Assembly: GCA_019694975.1 (NCBI GenBank)
Contig: JAIBAY010000007.1
Span: forward strand, 165,887-229,886
Length of the DNA stretch: 64,000 bases
Direction of reading: 5' to 3'
From: Chitinophagales bacterium
GTDB lineage: Bacteria; Bacteroidota; Bacteroidia; Chitinophagales; UBA10324
Shown here piece after piece: positions 55,378 through 64,000 of the stretch (positions are counted from its first letter, which is position 1; the number at the start of each line of letters is the position of its first letter). Under the pieces are notes generated by a model. The model searched no databases. It saw only the letters and a program-made list of their open reading frames with translations, and was not told where the DNA came from. The position numbers and the translations under genes were made by a program.

Positions 55378-56476
55378 ATTCACTTTCAACATTCACTACC
55401 TCATACATGCTTTTTCCGTCTTTCTGAATCGGCTGATAATAGGTTTCACCGATCTTAACATAGGTAACATCGCCGATCTTAACTTCTTCACCACCTTCCG
55501 GCAGATTTTCCACGATGGCACCTGCAGTTGGCGGCACCACGGTATATCCATTCGCTGACTTTTCATAATACGCTCCGCCGTAATAATAATTATTGGTGGT
55601 TTCATTGATGACCACTGTTTGCGATTGCGCCGGTAATGTTGTTACCGTCGCACCCACCGGTGCCTGCACCACAGTATATCCGCTGCTTCCCTGCACATAA
55701 TAAACGCCCTGATCATAGTAGTATGGCTGACTGTTCACACTCACCACCACAGCCGTTACCGCTAAAGTGGCCACAAAAAATCCCCAAGGGTGCCATACCG
55801 GTCCCCAATAGTAAGGTCGATAAGGATGATAGTAATAAGGATTATGGCAATAATAACGATGCCCTCCATAAACATAAGGCGGCCGGGAATAGTGATAGTT
55901 ACTGTTTCTCACCACTGTATTCCTGTTGTTATTGATATTGATATTGGTGCTGTTATCAATATTGATATTACCACCGCCTGAAGGCCGGTTGCCGCCATTG
56001 ATGTTTGTATTATTTCCACCGGAAGGCCTGTTACCATTACCAACATTATTGTTACCTCCGGCCGGCTTGTTTCCCGAATTAATGTTGTTCCCGCCGGCTG
56101 GTTTGTTGCCCGTGTTTAAATTGTTATTTCCGCCGGATGGTCTGCCCGCCTGATTATTATTGACAGCCGGCTGCTGAGGCCTCGTTGCTGCATTGCCACT
56201 GCCGGAAGGATTGCGATCGGGCGGACGCTGACTGCCACCGTTGATGGTGCCTTTATTACCACCGGCCGATGGTGTGGATGGCCGTGACATGCTGGAGGCG
56301 CCGCCGGAAGGTGCTGATGGCCGCGACATCGTTGATCCGCCGGAAGGCCTTGACATACTGCCACCACCACCGCCATGCCGCATTTGCTGCGCATTGACGG
56401 TGAAAGAAATAAGCAGGGCCGCCATCAGCAAGTTGAGATGGGCAGCCATTTTCTTATTAATAAAAAAAGCATGCAT
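55376..56476 (-). CDS. Exported DUF6515-like protein with Gly/Asn/Ser-rich repeats
   Basis: After a signal peptide (to 'VNAQ', about residue 30) comes a low-complexity part (35-190) built of repeats such as 'RPSGGNN' and 'KPAGGNN' and ending in Asn-rich sequence. A Tyr/His/Pro-rich segment ('HYSRPPYVYGGHRYYCHNPYYYHPYRPYYW') and one membrane-like helix follow. The C-terminus has repeated 'YYY..GVYYVQ...GYTVVQAPVGATV' units, the DUF6515 pattern. Function is unknown; it is probably surface or periplasmic. The DUF2092 gene lies 31 bp upstream in the same direction. The stop codon lies in a mobile repeat. Confidence 0.78.
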   Translation of the reverse strand: MHAFFINKKMAAHLNLLMAALLISFTVNAQQMRHGGGGGSMSRPSGGSTMSRPSAPSGGASSMSRPSTPSAGGNKGTINGGSQRPPDRNPSGSGNAATRPQQPAVNNNQAGRPSGGNNNLNTGNKPAGGNNINSGNKPAGGNNNVGNGNRPSGGNNTNINGGNRPSGGGNINIDNSTNININNNRNTVVRNSNYHYSRPPYVYGGHRYYCHNPYYYHPYRPYYWGPVWHPWGFFVATLAVTAVVVSVNSQPYYYDQGVYYVQGSSGYTVVQAPVGATVTTLPAQSQTVVINETTNNYYYGGAYYEKSANGYTVVPPTAGAIVENLPEGGEEVKIGDVTYVKIGETYYQPIQKDGKSMYEVVNVESE

Positions 56477-56507
56477 TGTACAGAGCGTTTAATGAAAGAT
56501 GGAAAAA

Positions 56508-57236
56508 TTAACGGGCCATGATGGAAATGGCGCGTGCTTTCGGCGGTGGAACAAATTCAAACATCGAAGGCGGTAATAGAGGATTGATCTGCCAGTTTAA
56601 GAAAGTACCTTCATACTGTTTGCCTTCATCCTTACCATGCCTGGTAATAAGAAACTTCACCGGCAGGTTCATCGCATCATTCGCAACCCAGATCTGTATC
56701 GTCATTTCAGGTGAAATTGCAATCACCTGAAAGCACTCGTTCCCGTCTACATTCCTGATACCGGCAAACAGTATCTTATCACTGCTGCTCATCAGGTCAT
56801 CCGTAAATGTCGGGTAGAAAAAGTCCGCGGCAGGAAAATCTATTCCATAGCTTTTATTCACCGTGTCTATCGTTTCAATCGTGGTTGGCGGCGTGCTGAT
56901 AATAGCGTAGTTATTTTCAGCAAATGAGTAATAGACCAGCCTCGTGCCATTGTAATAGAACCCTCTTTTTCCTTTGTCGCCATCGCTATAGACCAGCATT
57001 TTATCAGGCCCGTCAAAATAAACCTGGTGCTTATAGAAATGCGTAGACAACCCGAGGTCCGGATCATCAGCATCAATCCTTGTTTGCAGTGTAAAACTCA
57101 CAGACGTCAGATCACCGATCACATCACTCATGTGGTCGAGGATCATAATGGCAACTGTATCATACTTCCCCTGCTGTGCCGAAACCGGTTGCAACCCGGC
57201 CATCAACAGGAGCAAAACAGCGATCATGTTTTTCAT
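56508..57236 (-). CDS. Exported DUF2092 protein
   Basis: The 242-aa protein has a signal peptide (MKNMIAVLLLLMAGLQPVSA). A single beta-rich domain matches the DUF2092 pattern: 'DHMSDVIGDLTSVSFTL', 'FDGPDKMLVYSDGDKGKRGFYYNGT', 'ECFQVIAISPEMTIQIWVAND' and 'LPVKFLITRH'. The fold resembles LolA/LolB-type lipid- or lipoprotein-binding proteins, so a periplasmic carrier role is possible. It is the first gene of a probable operon with the DUF6515 gene; the two are often found together. Confidence 0.8.
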   Translation of the reverse strand: MKNMIAVLLLLMAGLQPVSAQQGKYDTVAIMILDHMSDVIGDLTSVSFTLQTRIDADDPDLGLSTHFYKHQVYFDGPDKMLVYSDGDKGKRGFYYNGTRLVYYSFAENNYAIISTPPTTIETIDTVNKSYGIDFPAADFFYPTFTDDLMSSSDKILFAGIRNVDGNECFQVIAISPEMTIQIWVANDAMNLPVKFLITRHGKDEGKQYEGTFLNWQINPLLPPSMFEFVPPPKARAISIMAR

Positions 57237-57552
57237 GCGTTAGATTTTATCATTTGAATTTTCAGTAACGAAATAACAATGAAAGCATAGTTGCTGCGTC
57301 CTGTGAAGCGATAAATATATTACTCATTTCATGGTCTTGCAAATCGACCCTGCCGTTTATACCTTCTTTGGTTAACAATCATTGCACAAACAGTGATGCA
57401 CTTTGCCGGTAAGCGCCACTATTCCTTCAACGGCAACAGAAGGATTTTCAACCGCTCAATCGCAAAGCATGATGCGAAATAAACTACATTTGACCATCAC
57501 CACTTGCACAGAAAACAGGATAACACCTGCCTGACCACAATGGATTGTTAAG
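57237..57552. other. Divergent intergenic region without a gene
   Basis: It separates the leftward DUF2092 operon from the rightward cytochrome gene and must hold both promoters. I see no ORF or strong hairpin. Confidence 0.5.
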
Positions 57553-59775
57553 ATGAAAATCAGGATTACGCTCTTCCTCTTTGTATTGGCTGCAATAGCC
57601 ATTATCAATACCAGTCGCTGTAATCTGGCGGAAGAAAATAATCAGGTAACACAGGCCAATGAATACACCGGCAGCGGCTCCTGCCGTTCATGTCATCAGC
57701 AGGAACATCTTGATTGGCTGACTTCCCATCATTACAAGGCAATGCTTCCGGCTACCGATTCTACCGTCTATGGCAACTTCAACAATGCAGTGCTTACAGC
57801 CGATGGTGTAACCTCACGTTTTTTCAGGAAGGAGCAGAAATTTTTTATCAATACAGAGGGAGAAGACGGCAAAAACCATGACTATGAAGTGAAGTATACT
57901 TTCGGATTTACACCGCTTCAGCAATACCTCGTTGAATTTCCGGGCGGCAGGATGCAACCTGTGCGGGCAAGCTGGGATGTCAAAAACAAAAGATGGTTTC
58001 ATCAGTATGCCGGGCAGAAAATTCCGGCCGGCGACTGGCTGCACTGGACGGGCAACGGACAGAACTGGAATACGATGTGTTCCGGTTGTCACAGCACGAA
58101 TGTGCAGAAAGGCTATGACCAGGCAAGTGATACCTACCATACAACTTATGATGAAGTGAATGTAAGCTGCGAATCGTGCCATGGCCCTGGCAAACTGCAT
58201 ATTGACTATATCAGCAGCAATGGCTACAAGGATGGTCACAAAGTTGTTGGTTCGATGCTGCATACAACAAGCTCAGAAGGACAACGGCAACAGGTGAATA
58301 CCTGCGGCTATTGTCACGCAAGACGGGTGGATATAACAGGCGCCGTATTGCCAGGCCATGAATTCATGAATGATTTTATTGCGGAATTACCGGTGAGCAC
58401 TTTCTTTTATGCCGATGGTCAGATGCGGGACGAAGATTACAATTACACATCGTTCCTGCAAAGCAGGATGTATCACCGCGGTGTGATGTGTTCCAATTGC
58501 CACAATCCGCATAGTGGTCAGCTGAAGCTGGAAGGAAGCAAGGTTTGCTCACAATGTCATTCAACAGCCAAGTATAATCTTACTTCACACACCATGCATG
58601 CCGAACAGTCGGAAGGCAGCAGCTGCATCAATTGCCACATGCCATCTGCCATCTATATGGGTGTTGACCTGCGGCATGATCACAGTTTTCGCATTCCGCG
58701 TCCTGATCTAACAGCAAAGTATGGTACACCGAATACCTGCAACAGTTGCCATGCGAATAAAACAGCGTCCTGGGCCGCACAGGCCATCGAAAAAAATTTT
58801 GGCGCAACCAGGAAGTATCATTTCGCGGAAGACCTGGTACCAGGCAGCCTGCTCGATTCCGGGAGCGAAGCGCATTTGCGTAAGCTGACAGGCGATACTG
58901 CCGTACCAAATATCGTACGTGCTGCCGCGGTTGACTATATCAGCAGGCTTAATGCGGAAAGCATCGGCGCCTTGCTTTTGAAATACGCCGGTGACACCGC
59001 GGCCATCGTACGATACCAATCGCTAAAAGGTCTCCTTGGCTATGATCCTGCAATATGGCGCGATGCTGCTGCACCCTACCTGCAGGACTCAATACTCGCC
59101 GTGCGGATTGCTGCGGCCGAACTTTACACGACATTGCCTGCAAACCAACTGCCCGCCGCGCACCTATCCGCCTATAACAATGCTCGAAGTGAATTAGAGC
59201 GCTTCATCAATTACCAGACAGATTTTGCACAGGGCAATGTGCTGGCCGGAGACTATTACCGGCGCCTTCAGAATCCGGTTGCGGCGGAGAAATTTTACCG
59301 CCTTGCGCTTGCAAAAGATAACCTGCTGGCAGCGGCAAGGGTTGGCCTTGCTTCAACATTAAATGAAAGCGGGAGAAACGAAGAAGCGTTGCAGCAACTT
59401 TTGTTGGCGCAAAAGGCAGAACCGGCCAATGATTTCATCTGTTACAACCTCGCATTATTATATGCTGAAATGAAGCAGGACCAAAATGCATTGCATTTTT
59501 TTCAAAAGGCGGTTGAACTGCATTCGCTCAATGTCCGCGTTTACTACAATTATGCGCTTTTCCTGCAGCAAACAGGCAAAACGGCGGATGCAGAAAAAAT
59601 ATTCCTGAAAGGTTTACAGATCAGCCCCACTGACGGTGATCTCTTATATGCACTCACTATCTTTTACCTGCAGCATAACAACCCTGCCAAAGCCAAAGCA
59701 ACTGCACTCCGGCTAAAACAGTATCATGCAGGCAATGCCGGCTATCAGCCTTTACTGCAGCAACTTCAGTTATAA
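57553..59775 (+). CDS. Octahaem c-type cytochrome with HEAT-like and TPR repeats
   Basis: The 740-aa exported protein contains eight CxxCH haem-binding motifs (CRSCH, CSGCH, CESCH, CGYCH, CSNCH, CSQCH, CINCH, CNSCH) between about residues 45 and 405. A helical part with HEAT-like repeats follows (about 420-540), and then TPR repeats (about 560-735, e.g. 'AAARVGLASTLNESGRNEEALQQLLLA'). The first Cys-containing segment after the signal peptide makes a lipoprotein possible but not certain. The haem arrangement suggests a cytochrome c554-like electron carrier or multihaem reductase. The repeats would give a protein-docking surface. Substrate unknown. Confidence 0.88.
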   Translation: MKIRITLFLFVLAAIAIINTSRCNLAEENNQVTQANEYTGSGSCRSCHQQEHLDWLTSHHYKAMLPATDSTVYGNFNNAVLTADGVTSRFFRKEQKFFINTEGEDGKNHDYEVKYTFGFTPLQQYLVEFPGGRMQPVRASWDVKNKRWFHQYAGQKIPAGDWLHWTGNGQNWNTMCSGCHSTNVQKGYDQASDTYHTTYDEVNVSCESCHGPGKLHIDYISSNGYKDGHKVVGSMLHTTSSEGQRQQVNTCGYCHARRVDITGAVLPGHEFMNDFIAELPVSTFFYADGQMRDEDYNYTSFLQSRMYHRGVMCSNCHNPHSGQLKLEGSKVCSQCHSTAKYNLTSHTMHAEQSEGSSCINCHMPSAIYMGVDLRHDHSFRIPRPDLTAKYGTPNTCNSCHANKTASWAAQAIEKNFGATRKYHFAEDLVPGSLLDSGSEAHLRKLTGDTAVPNIVRAAAVDYISRLNAESIGALLLKYAGDTAAIVRYQSLKGLLGYDPAIWRDAAAPYLQDSILAVRIAAAELYTTLPANQLPAAHLSAYNNARSELERFINYQTDFAQGNVLAGDYYRRLQNPVAAEKFYRLALAKDNLLAAARVGLASTLNESGRNEEALQQLLLAQKAEPANDFICYNLALLYAEMKQDQNALHFFQKAVELHSLNVRVYYNYALFLQQTGKTADAEKIFLKGLQISPTDGDLLYALTIFYLQHNNPAKAKATALRLKQYHAGNAGYQPLLQQLQL

Positions 59776-60107
59776 GCCATGGTATTGATTTCAATAAGGT
59801 AGCGGCGGTCAGTGATGTTGTCCTGCAATATATTATTTGCAGGAAAGGTGCATGTTGCTTATCTAATAGCAGTAACTGATAAGCATCTTTCAACCTGCTG
59901 ACTGGTGATTCCGCAGCATCAGTTGTTCCTGCCACCGATCTGTTCATTATCGAGATAAATTCATACAGCCACATTCATTCACCGGAGCTTTTTGAAACCA
60001 TTGCCGTTGCACCGCCGGACACTGATTTTTATCATGTGATAATATGACAATCAGCATAAAATGAATATGATCGGCAATCGAATTTTACACACCTGATAAC
60101 AGCAACA
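59776..60107. other. Intergenic stretch without a gene
   Basis: About 330 bp between the cytochrome and the oxidoreductase operon; only short frames with no support. It should hold the operon promoter, but no clear TAnnTTTG box was found. Confidence 0.45.
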
Positions 60108-60440
60108 ATGGTCATGGAAACGAAGACTGAAAAGACACCGGCAAAGGAAAGAAAGGTGAAAGGCAGGGTGGAGATTGATATTCAAAAATGCAAGGGTTGT
60201 GAACTATGCACCACCGCCTGCAAAGAACAAGCCCTCCGTCTTTCCGAAACCATCAATATAAAAGGATATCGGTACATCATAGCCAACAATGAGCTTTGCA
60301 CGGGTTGTGTCAACTGCGCACTTGTTTGTCCCGATGCGGTTATCACTGTGTACCGCACACATCCAAAGAAAGCTTCCGTTGACATCACACCCGCCGATAT
60401 CCGTGATCAGCTCCGTTCTATAGCCGCATCAACAAAATGA
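60108..60440 (+). CDS. Ferredoxin-type (2x[4Fe-4S]) delta subunit of 2-oxoacid:ferredoxin oxidoreductase
   Basis: A 110-aa protein with two cluster motifs, 'CKGCELCTTACKEQAL' and 'CTGCVNCALVCPDAV', each giving four Cys ligands. It carries electrons from the catalytic subunits to external ferredoxin. It is the first of four genes in tight order delta-alpha-beta-gamma. The start may also be the second Met (60114). Confidence 0.92.
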   Translation: MVMETKTEKTPAKERKVKGRVEIDIQKCKGCELCTTACKEQALRLSETINIKGYRYIIANNELCTGCVNCALVCPDAVITVYRTHPKKASVDITPADIRDQLRSIAASTK

Positions 60441-60447
60441 CCAGTAT

Positions 60448-61515
60448 ATGAAAGAGATAAAATTAATGAAGGGGAATGAGGCCTTGGCAGAAGCCGCAAT
60501 ACTGGCCGGTTGCGATGCCTACTTCGGCTATCCGATCACACCGCAATCCGAGGTGCTTGAATATCTCGCCAGGGAAATGCCGAAACATAACAGGATTGTA
60601 CTGCAGGCTGAAAGTGAAGTTGCATCCATCAACATGGTATACGGTGCAGCAGGTGCCGGTTTTCGCGTGATGACCTCTTCCTCCTCGCCCGGCATCAGCC
60701 TCATGCAGGAGGGTATTTCCTACATTGCCGGCGCTGAACTGCCCTGCTTAATCGTAAATGTTAATCGCGCAGGACCCGGACTGGGAACGATACAACCCGG
60801 GCAAGGTGACTATTTCCAGTCGGTGAAAGGCGGAGGCCACGGCGATTATAAAATGATCGTGCTGGCACCGTCCTCCGTGCAGGAGATGGCTGACTTTGTT
60901 TACCTCGGTTTTGACCTTGCCGACAAATACCGCAATCCTGTATTGATATTGTCGGATGGCGCCATCGGGCAGATGATGGAGAAAGTACAATTCAACGATT
61001 ATACAATACCTTCCGTTGATAAATCATGGGCCACCACGGGCAAACCTGCTACGCGCAGCCGCAATTATATTACCTCCTTGCATATTCAGCCTGAGAAAAT
61101 GGAACAGCACAATCTGAAGCTAAATGCTAAATATGCAGCGATCCGTGAGCAGGAAGTAAGACTGGAAGAATATAACACCGAAGATGCCGAATACCTTTTC
61201 GTCGCTTATGGATTGAGTGCGAGAATCTGCCAGAAGGCGATGGATATCGCACGGGAAAAAGGTATCAAAGTCGGCTTGCTGCGTCCCATCACCTTATATC
61301 CGTATCCTGATCAGCGGTTGTTGCAGCTGGCCTCGCAGGTAAAACTGATGCTCAGCGTTGAACTGAACAGCGGACAAATGGTAGAGGATGTAAAATTGGC
61401 GGTGAGCGGTAAAGTGCCGGTAGGGTTTTATGGTAGGCTCGGCGGCATGTTACCCACACCGGAAGAAATTGTAGAGCATCTTGAAAAAATAATGCTGAAG
61501 AATCATGCAAACTGA
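60448..61515 (+). CDS. 2-oxoacid:ferredoxin oxidoreductase alpha subunit (VorB/KorA-like)
   Basis: The 355-aa subunit begins 'KLMKGNEALAEAAILAGCDAYFGYPITPQSEVLEYLA', the conserved pyrimidine-binding start of the family, and continues with 'SSSSPGISLMQEGISYIAGAELPCLIVNVNRAGPGLGTIQPGQGDY'. Together with the beta subunit it decarboxylates a 2-oxoacid to acyl-CoA. It resembles the branched-chain (VOR) or 2-oxoglutarate (KOR) type; the exact substrate is not readable. Its end overlaps the beta gene by 11 bp. Confidence 0.92.
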   Translation: MKEIKLMKGNEALAEAAILAGCDAYFGYPITPQSEVLEYLAREMPKHNRIVLQAESEVASINMVYGAAGAGFRVMTSSSSPGISLMQEGISYIAGAELPCLIVNVNRAGPGLGTIQPGQGDYFQSVKGGGHGDYKMIVLAPSSVQEMADFVYLGFDLADKYRNPVLILSDGAIGQMMEKVQFNDYTIPSVDKSWATTGKPATRSRNYITSLHIQPEKMEQHNLKLNAKYAAIREQEVRLEEYNTEDAEYLFVAYGLSARICQKAMDIAREKGIKVGLLRPITLYPYPDQRLLQLASQVKLMLSVELNSGQMVEDVKLAVSGKVPVGFYGRLGGMLPTPEEIVEHLEKIMLKNHAN

Positions 61516-62347
61516 AGAACTGTTATTACCGGAAACCGCACTCGCATTAAAGGTACCCGAATGCCGGCAGGAAGAATATGAGATGGTCTACCACCGCCCG
61601 CGCACATTGCTTGATGTCAATATGCACTATTGCCCGGGATGCGCGCACAGCCTCGTGCACAAGCTGATTATGGAAGTGGTGGAAGAAATGGGCATACAGG
61701 AAAAGACCGTTGGTGTAGCGCCTGTCGGTTGTTCCGTGTTCGCCTATGACTACATGGATATTGATATGCAGGAAGCCGCACATGGAAGAGCAGCCGCAGT
61801 AGCTACCGCCATGAAAAGGCTGATGCCCGACAAATTTGTTTTCACTTACCAGGGCGATGGAGACCTGGCGGCAATCGGCATTGCTGAAACACTGCATGCC
61901 ATCAACCGTGGTGAAAATATACTGATCGTTTTCATGAACAATGCAGTGTATGGAATGACGAGCGGACAGATGGCTCCCACCACGCTCGCCGGCATGAAAA
62001 CCACCACCAGCCCCGATGGCAGGGATGTGGGCTACTATGGTGCTCCGATCAAAGTGGCTGAGCTGATGGCGAATCTGCCGGGAGCATTCTATGTCACCCG
62101 TCAGGCCGTGAACAGCGCCAATGCGGTACGGCGCACCAAGAAAGCATTGCAGCATGCATTCAGCTATCAGTCATTGCATAAAGGAACCTGCCTGGTGGAA
62201 ATTATCGGCAACTGCCCGTCTAACTGGAAAATGACACCGGTGGAAGCCGCCAGGTTTATTGATGAAGAAATGGTTAAAACATTTCCGCTTGGCGATATCA
62301 AAGTGCCCAAAGCGGAAGACCTTAAAAACCCAGAGGAGGTACAATAA
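61505..62347 (+). CDS. 2-oxoacid:ferredoxin oxidoreductase beta subunit (thiamine diphosphate-binding)
   Basis: The 280-aa protein holds the thiamine diphosphate site: 'YCPGCAHSLVHKLI' near the start and the motif 'TYQGDGDLAAIGIAETLHA' ending in 'NILIVFMNNAVYGMTSGQMAPTT' (GDG...NN). This completes the active site with the alpha subunit. Overlap with the alpha gene and a 2-bp gap to the gamma gene show one operon. Confidence 0.93.
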   Translation: MQTEELLLPETALALKVPECRQEEYEMVYHRPRTLLDVNMHYCPGCAHSLVHKLIMEVVEEMGIQEKTVGVAPVGCSVFAYDYMDIDMQEAAHGRAAAVATAMKRLMPDKFVFTYQGDGDLAAIGIAETLHAINRGENILIVFMNNAVYGMTSGQMAPTTLAGMKTTTSPDGRDVGYYGAPIKVAELMANLPGAFYVTRQAVNSANAVRRTKKALQHAFSYQSLHKGTCLVEIIGNCPSNWKMTPVEAARFIDEEMVKTFPLGDIKVPKAEDLKNPEEVQ

Positions 62348-62349
62348 TC

Positions 62350-62907
62350 ATGTTAGAAGAACTCATTGTTGCAGGATTTGGCGGACAAGGCGTATTGTCG
62401 CTCGGCATGACACTGGCTTATGCAGGCATGATGGAAGAAAAGGAGATTTCCTGGATGCCATCTTACGGGCCCGAGATGCGTGGCGGCACAGCCAACTGTA
62501 TCACTATCCTTTCCGATCATAAAATCAGTTCACCCATCATCTCTTTCTTTGATTCAGCCATTGTATTGAATCAGCCTTCCATGGATAAGTTTGCTCCAAG
62601 GGTTAAAAAAGGCGGATTGCTGCTGTATGAATCGGGCAATATCTTTCAGCCCAGCACAAGGACAGACCTTACCCTCATCGGTATTCCGGCCTCCACGGAA
62701 GCGCTGCAGATGAAGAATGCGAAAATCATGAATATGATTATGCTCGGCGCTTACCTTCACCTGAAACCGGTGGTTAAAACAACATCCATACTGGAAGCAT
62801 TGAAAAAAGTATTGCCTGAAAAATATCACCACCTGCTCGGCATCAACCGCGAAGCACTGGACAGGGGCGCTTTACTGCTCCGGCAACATTTAGTGGATGT
62901 ATCCTGA
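62350..62907 (+). CDS. 2-oxoacid:ferredoxin oxidoreductase gamma subunit
   Basis: A 185-aa protein with the family start 'EELIVAGFGGQGVLSLGMTLAYAGM' and 'SWMPSYGPEMRGGTANCITILSD', the pattern of the gamma (CoA-handling) subunit. It is the last gene of the four-gene operon. Confidence 0.92.
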   Translation: MLEELIVAGFGGQGVLSLGMTLAYAGMMEEKEISWMPSYGPEMRGGTANCITILSDHKISSPIISFFDSAIVLNQPSMDKFAPRVKKGGLLLYESGNIFQPSTRTDLTLIGIPASTEALQMKNAKIMNMIMLGAYLHLKPVVKTTSILEALKKVLPEKYHHLLGINREALDRGALLLRQHLVDVS

Positions 62908-62945
62908 TAATTGCATCATCTTCGCAATACAACAAACAGCGTTTT

Positions 62946-63593
62946 ATGAAACCGGAAGAAATTTCGCAGTTGCGTAAAGAGTATGCACTCAATACGCTAC
63001 AGGAAGAAGACATGGCCGCAACTCCATTCCTGCAATTTCAAAAATGGTGGAACGAGGCGGAAAAGTCGGCGATTGAGGAGATGAATGCCATGACACTGGC
63101 AACCGGCACTGCGGAAGGTTGGGTGGATGCGAGAATCGTATTGCTCAAAGCTTACGATGAAAATGGTTTTGTATTCTTCACGAATTACAACAGCACAAAA
63201 AGTACACAACTCACACACAATGCGAATTGCTGCCTGTTGTTTTTCTGGAAAGAACTGGAACGGCAGGTGCGGATCAACGGCACGGCTGAAAAAATTTCCA
63301 TGAAAGAAAGCATTGACTACTTCGACAGCCGGCCTGAAGGAAGCAAGATCGGCGCATGGGCATCGCCGCAAAGCATGGTGGTGGCAGGGCAGTCATGGCT
63401 GAAAGAAACTTTTCAGTATTACGCCGAGCGGTTTAAACATGGGAAAATTCCCAAGCCGCCGCATTGGGGTGGATACCGTGTGAAACCTGTTGCTGTTGAA
63501 TTCTGGCAAGGCAGGCCAAGCCGCATGCATGACAGAATTGTCTATAAAAAAACCGATCAGGGAGACTGGAAAACAGAACGCCTCGCGCCGTAA
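62946..63593 (+). CDS. pdxH: Pyridoxamine 5'-phosphate oxidase
   Basis: The 215-aa FMN enzyme makes pyridoxal 5'-phosphate, the cofactor needed for example by GlyA. Landmarks are 'MTLATGTAEGWVDARIVLLKAYDENGFVFFTNY' (FMN contacts), 'NCCLLFFWKELERQVRINGTAEKIS', 'SRPEGSKIGAWASPQS' type loop, and the end 'VEFWQGRPSRMHDRIVY' with 'WKTERLAP'. Length is normal. It follows the oxidoreductase operon by 38 bp and may be co-transcribed or independent. Confidence 0.96.
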   Translation: MKPEEISQLRKEYALNTLQEEDMAATPFLQFQKWWNEAEKSAIEEMNAMTLATGTAEGWVDARIVLLKAYDENGFVFFTNYNSTKSTQLTHNANCCLLFFWKELERQVRINGTAEKISMKESIDYFDSRPEGSKIGAWASPQSMVVAGQSWLKETFQYYAERFKHGKIPKPPHWGGYRVKPVAVEFWQGRPSRMHDRIVYKKTDQGDWKTERLAP

Positions 63594-63601
63594 TTCAAGT
63601 T

Positions 63602-63730
63602 AGAAGATATCTCAAAGTTCCTTGAGTCATCCTGTCGCGATTGATCGAAATCAGGATCTCTTCAATTCATTGGCAGATGCCGAAATAAATCCGGCATGAC
63701 CATATTGAGTGCCTGTTTTGAGATAGCTAT
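63602..63730. repeat. MITE-like dispersed repeat, copy 2 (inverted)
   Basis: The reverse complement of this stretch aligns along its length with the unit at 55248-55377, including the internal TGCCG/CGGCA hairpin. Its terminal repeats are less perfect (AGAAGATATCTC and GAGATAGCTATT). It starts 9 bp after the pdxH stop. From 63731 to the window end I see no gene. Confidence 0.82.
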
Positions 63731-64000
63731 TAGCGGGAAGATTCTTCATTGCAGTGTATGAGCTGAATCGTCCTGAAATTTACTTTCTGTATAACTGCAC
63801 ACTTTTTTCCAAAACGAATCCATTGAAAGCGCCTGATCTATAAAATCATAGTTGAACAGAACAAGTACTATTCAACCCGGATTTAGCAGTTGAAAACTAA
63901 GGTTAAAGATATATACGGGCATATTAAAGAAATAATGACCTTAGATGGAGTAAGCAAATCTTACTGTAAGAGCCATGTCATTAACAGTAGAATTCAGTGA

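Noticed and set aside
61547..62155. 202-codon frame antisense to the oxidoreductase beta subunit
   Set aside because: Shadow of a well-supported gene, with His/Cys-rich random composition.

Overview
The window looks like a chromosome segment of a member of the phylum Bacteroidota, probably Chitinophagales or a relative. Supporting signs are type IX secretion sorting tails on several exported proteins, a gliding-motility-type C-terminal domain, DUF6515/DUF6660-like proteins, a TonB_C protein with no partner genes, and TAnnTTTG-type -7 boxes just before many genes. This placement is an inference; there is no rRNA in the window.

Region 1 (about 1-25.8 kb) is visibly richer in A+T than the rest and reads as an integrated mobilizable island. 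It ends at an intact tRNA-Lys(CUU) at 25762-25834 whose 3' end faces the island, the usual geometry for a tRNA-targeted integrase. From left to right it holds: an ArdC-type anti-restriction protein; a nested inverted-repeat element; a heavy-metal efflux module (Cys/His-rich lipoprotein, RND pump fused to its outer-membrane channel, adaptor with a Cys/His insert, adenylate-forming enzyme, CDF-like transporter, and a scrap of a metal P-type ATPase); a gene-free stretch of about 0.8 kb full of paired helices that looks like a large structured RNA; an unknown 829-aa protein on the minus strand; a second, shorter structured RNA with its own terminator; a mobilization operon (two membrane proteins, a VWA-like lipoprotein, a coupling ATPase, MobC and a relaxase); a hairpin-rich oriT-like gap; and a tightly packed minus-strand operon.

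That last operon (25558 down to 20836) is the most interesting part. It encodes a ComEC-like metallo-beta-lactamase-fold protein, a single-chain E2-E1-JAB protein resembling a ubiquitin-type conjugation and deconjugation machine, a four-helix membrane protein, an HTH protein and a small charged protein. No ubiquitin-like protein and no CD-NTase are visible, so the target of conjugation is open. I read it as a candidate defence system. No integrase is in the window; it would be expected beyond the left edge.

Region 2 (25.9-64 kb) is chromosomal. It carries a two-AAA CbxX-type ATPase with a duplicated N-terminal domain; two neighbouring secreted clan GH-A-like proteins with 5 and 17 Ig-like repeats and T9SS tails; glyA, cysS and aspS; a serine beta-lactamase-like lipoprotein with an outer-membrane protein; a membrane LytTR regulator; an M28 peptidase; a TonB_C protein; a fatty-acid-hydroxylase/lysoplasmalogenase pair suggesting ether-lipid turnover; a Skp-like chaperone; a gliding-type surface protein; DUF6515 and DUF2092 proteins; an eight-haem cytochrome with HEAT and TPR repeats; a four-subunit 2-oxoacid:ferredoxin oxidoreductase; and pdxH. 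Two inverted copies of a roughly 130-bp MITE-like repeat lie at 55.3 and 63.7 kb.
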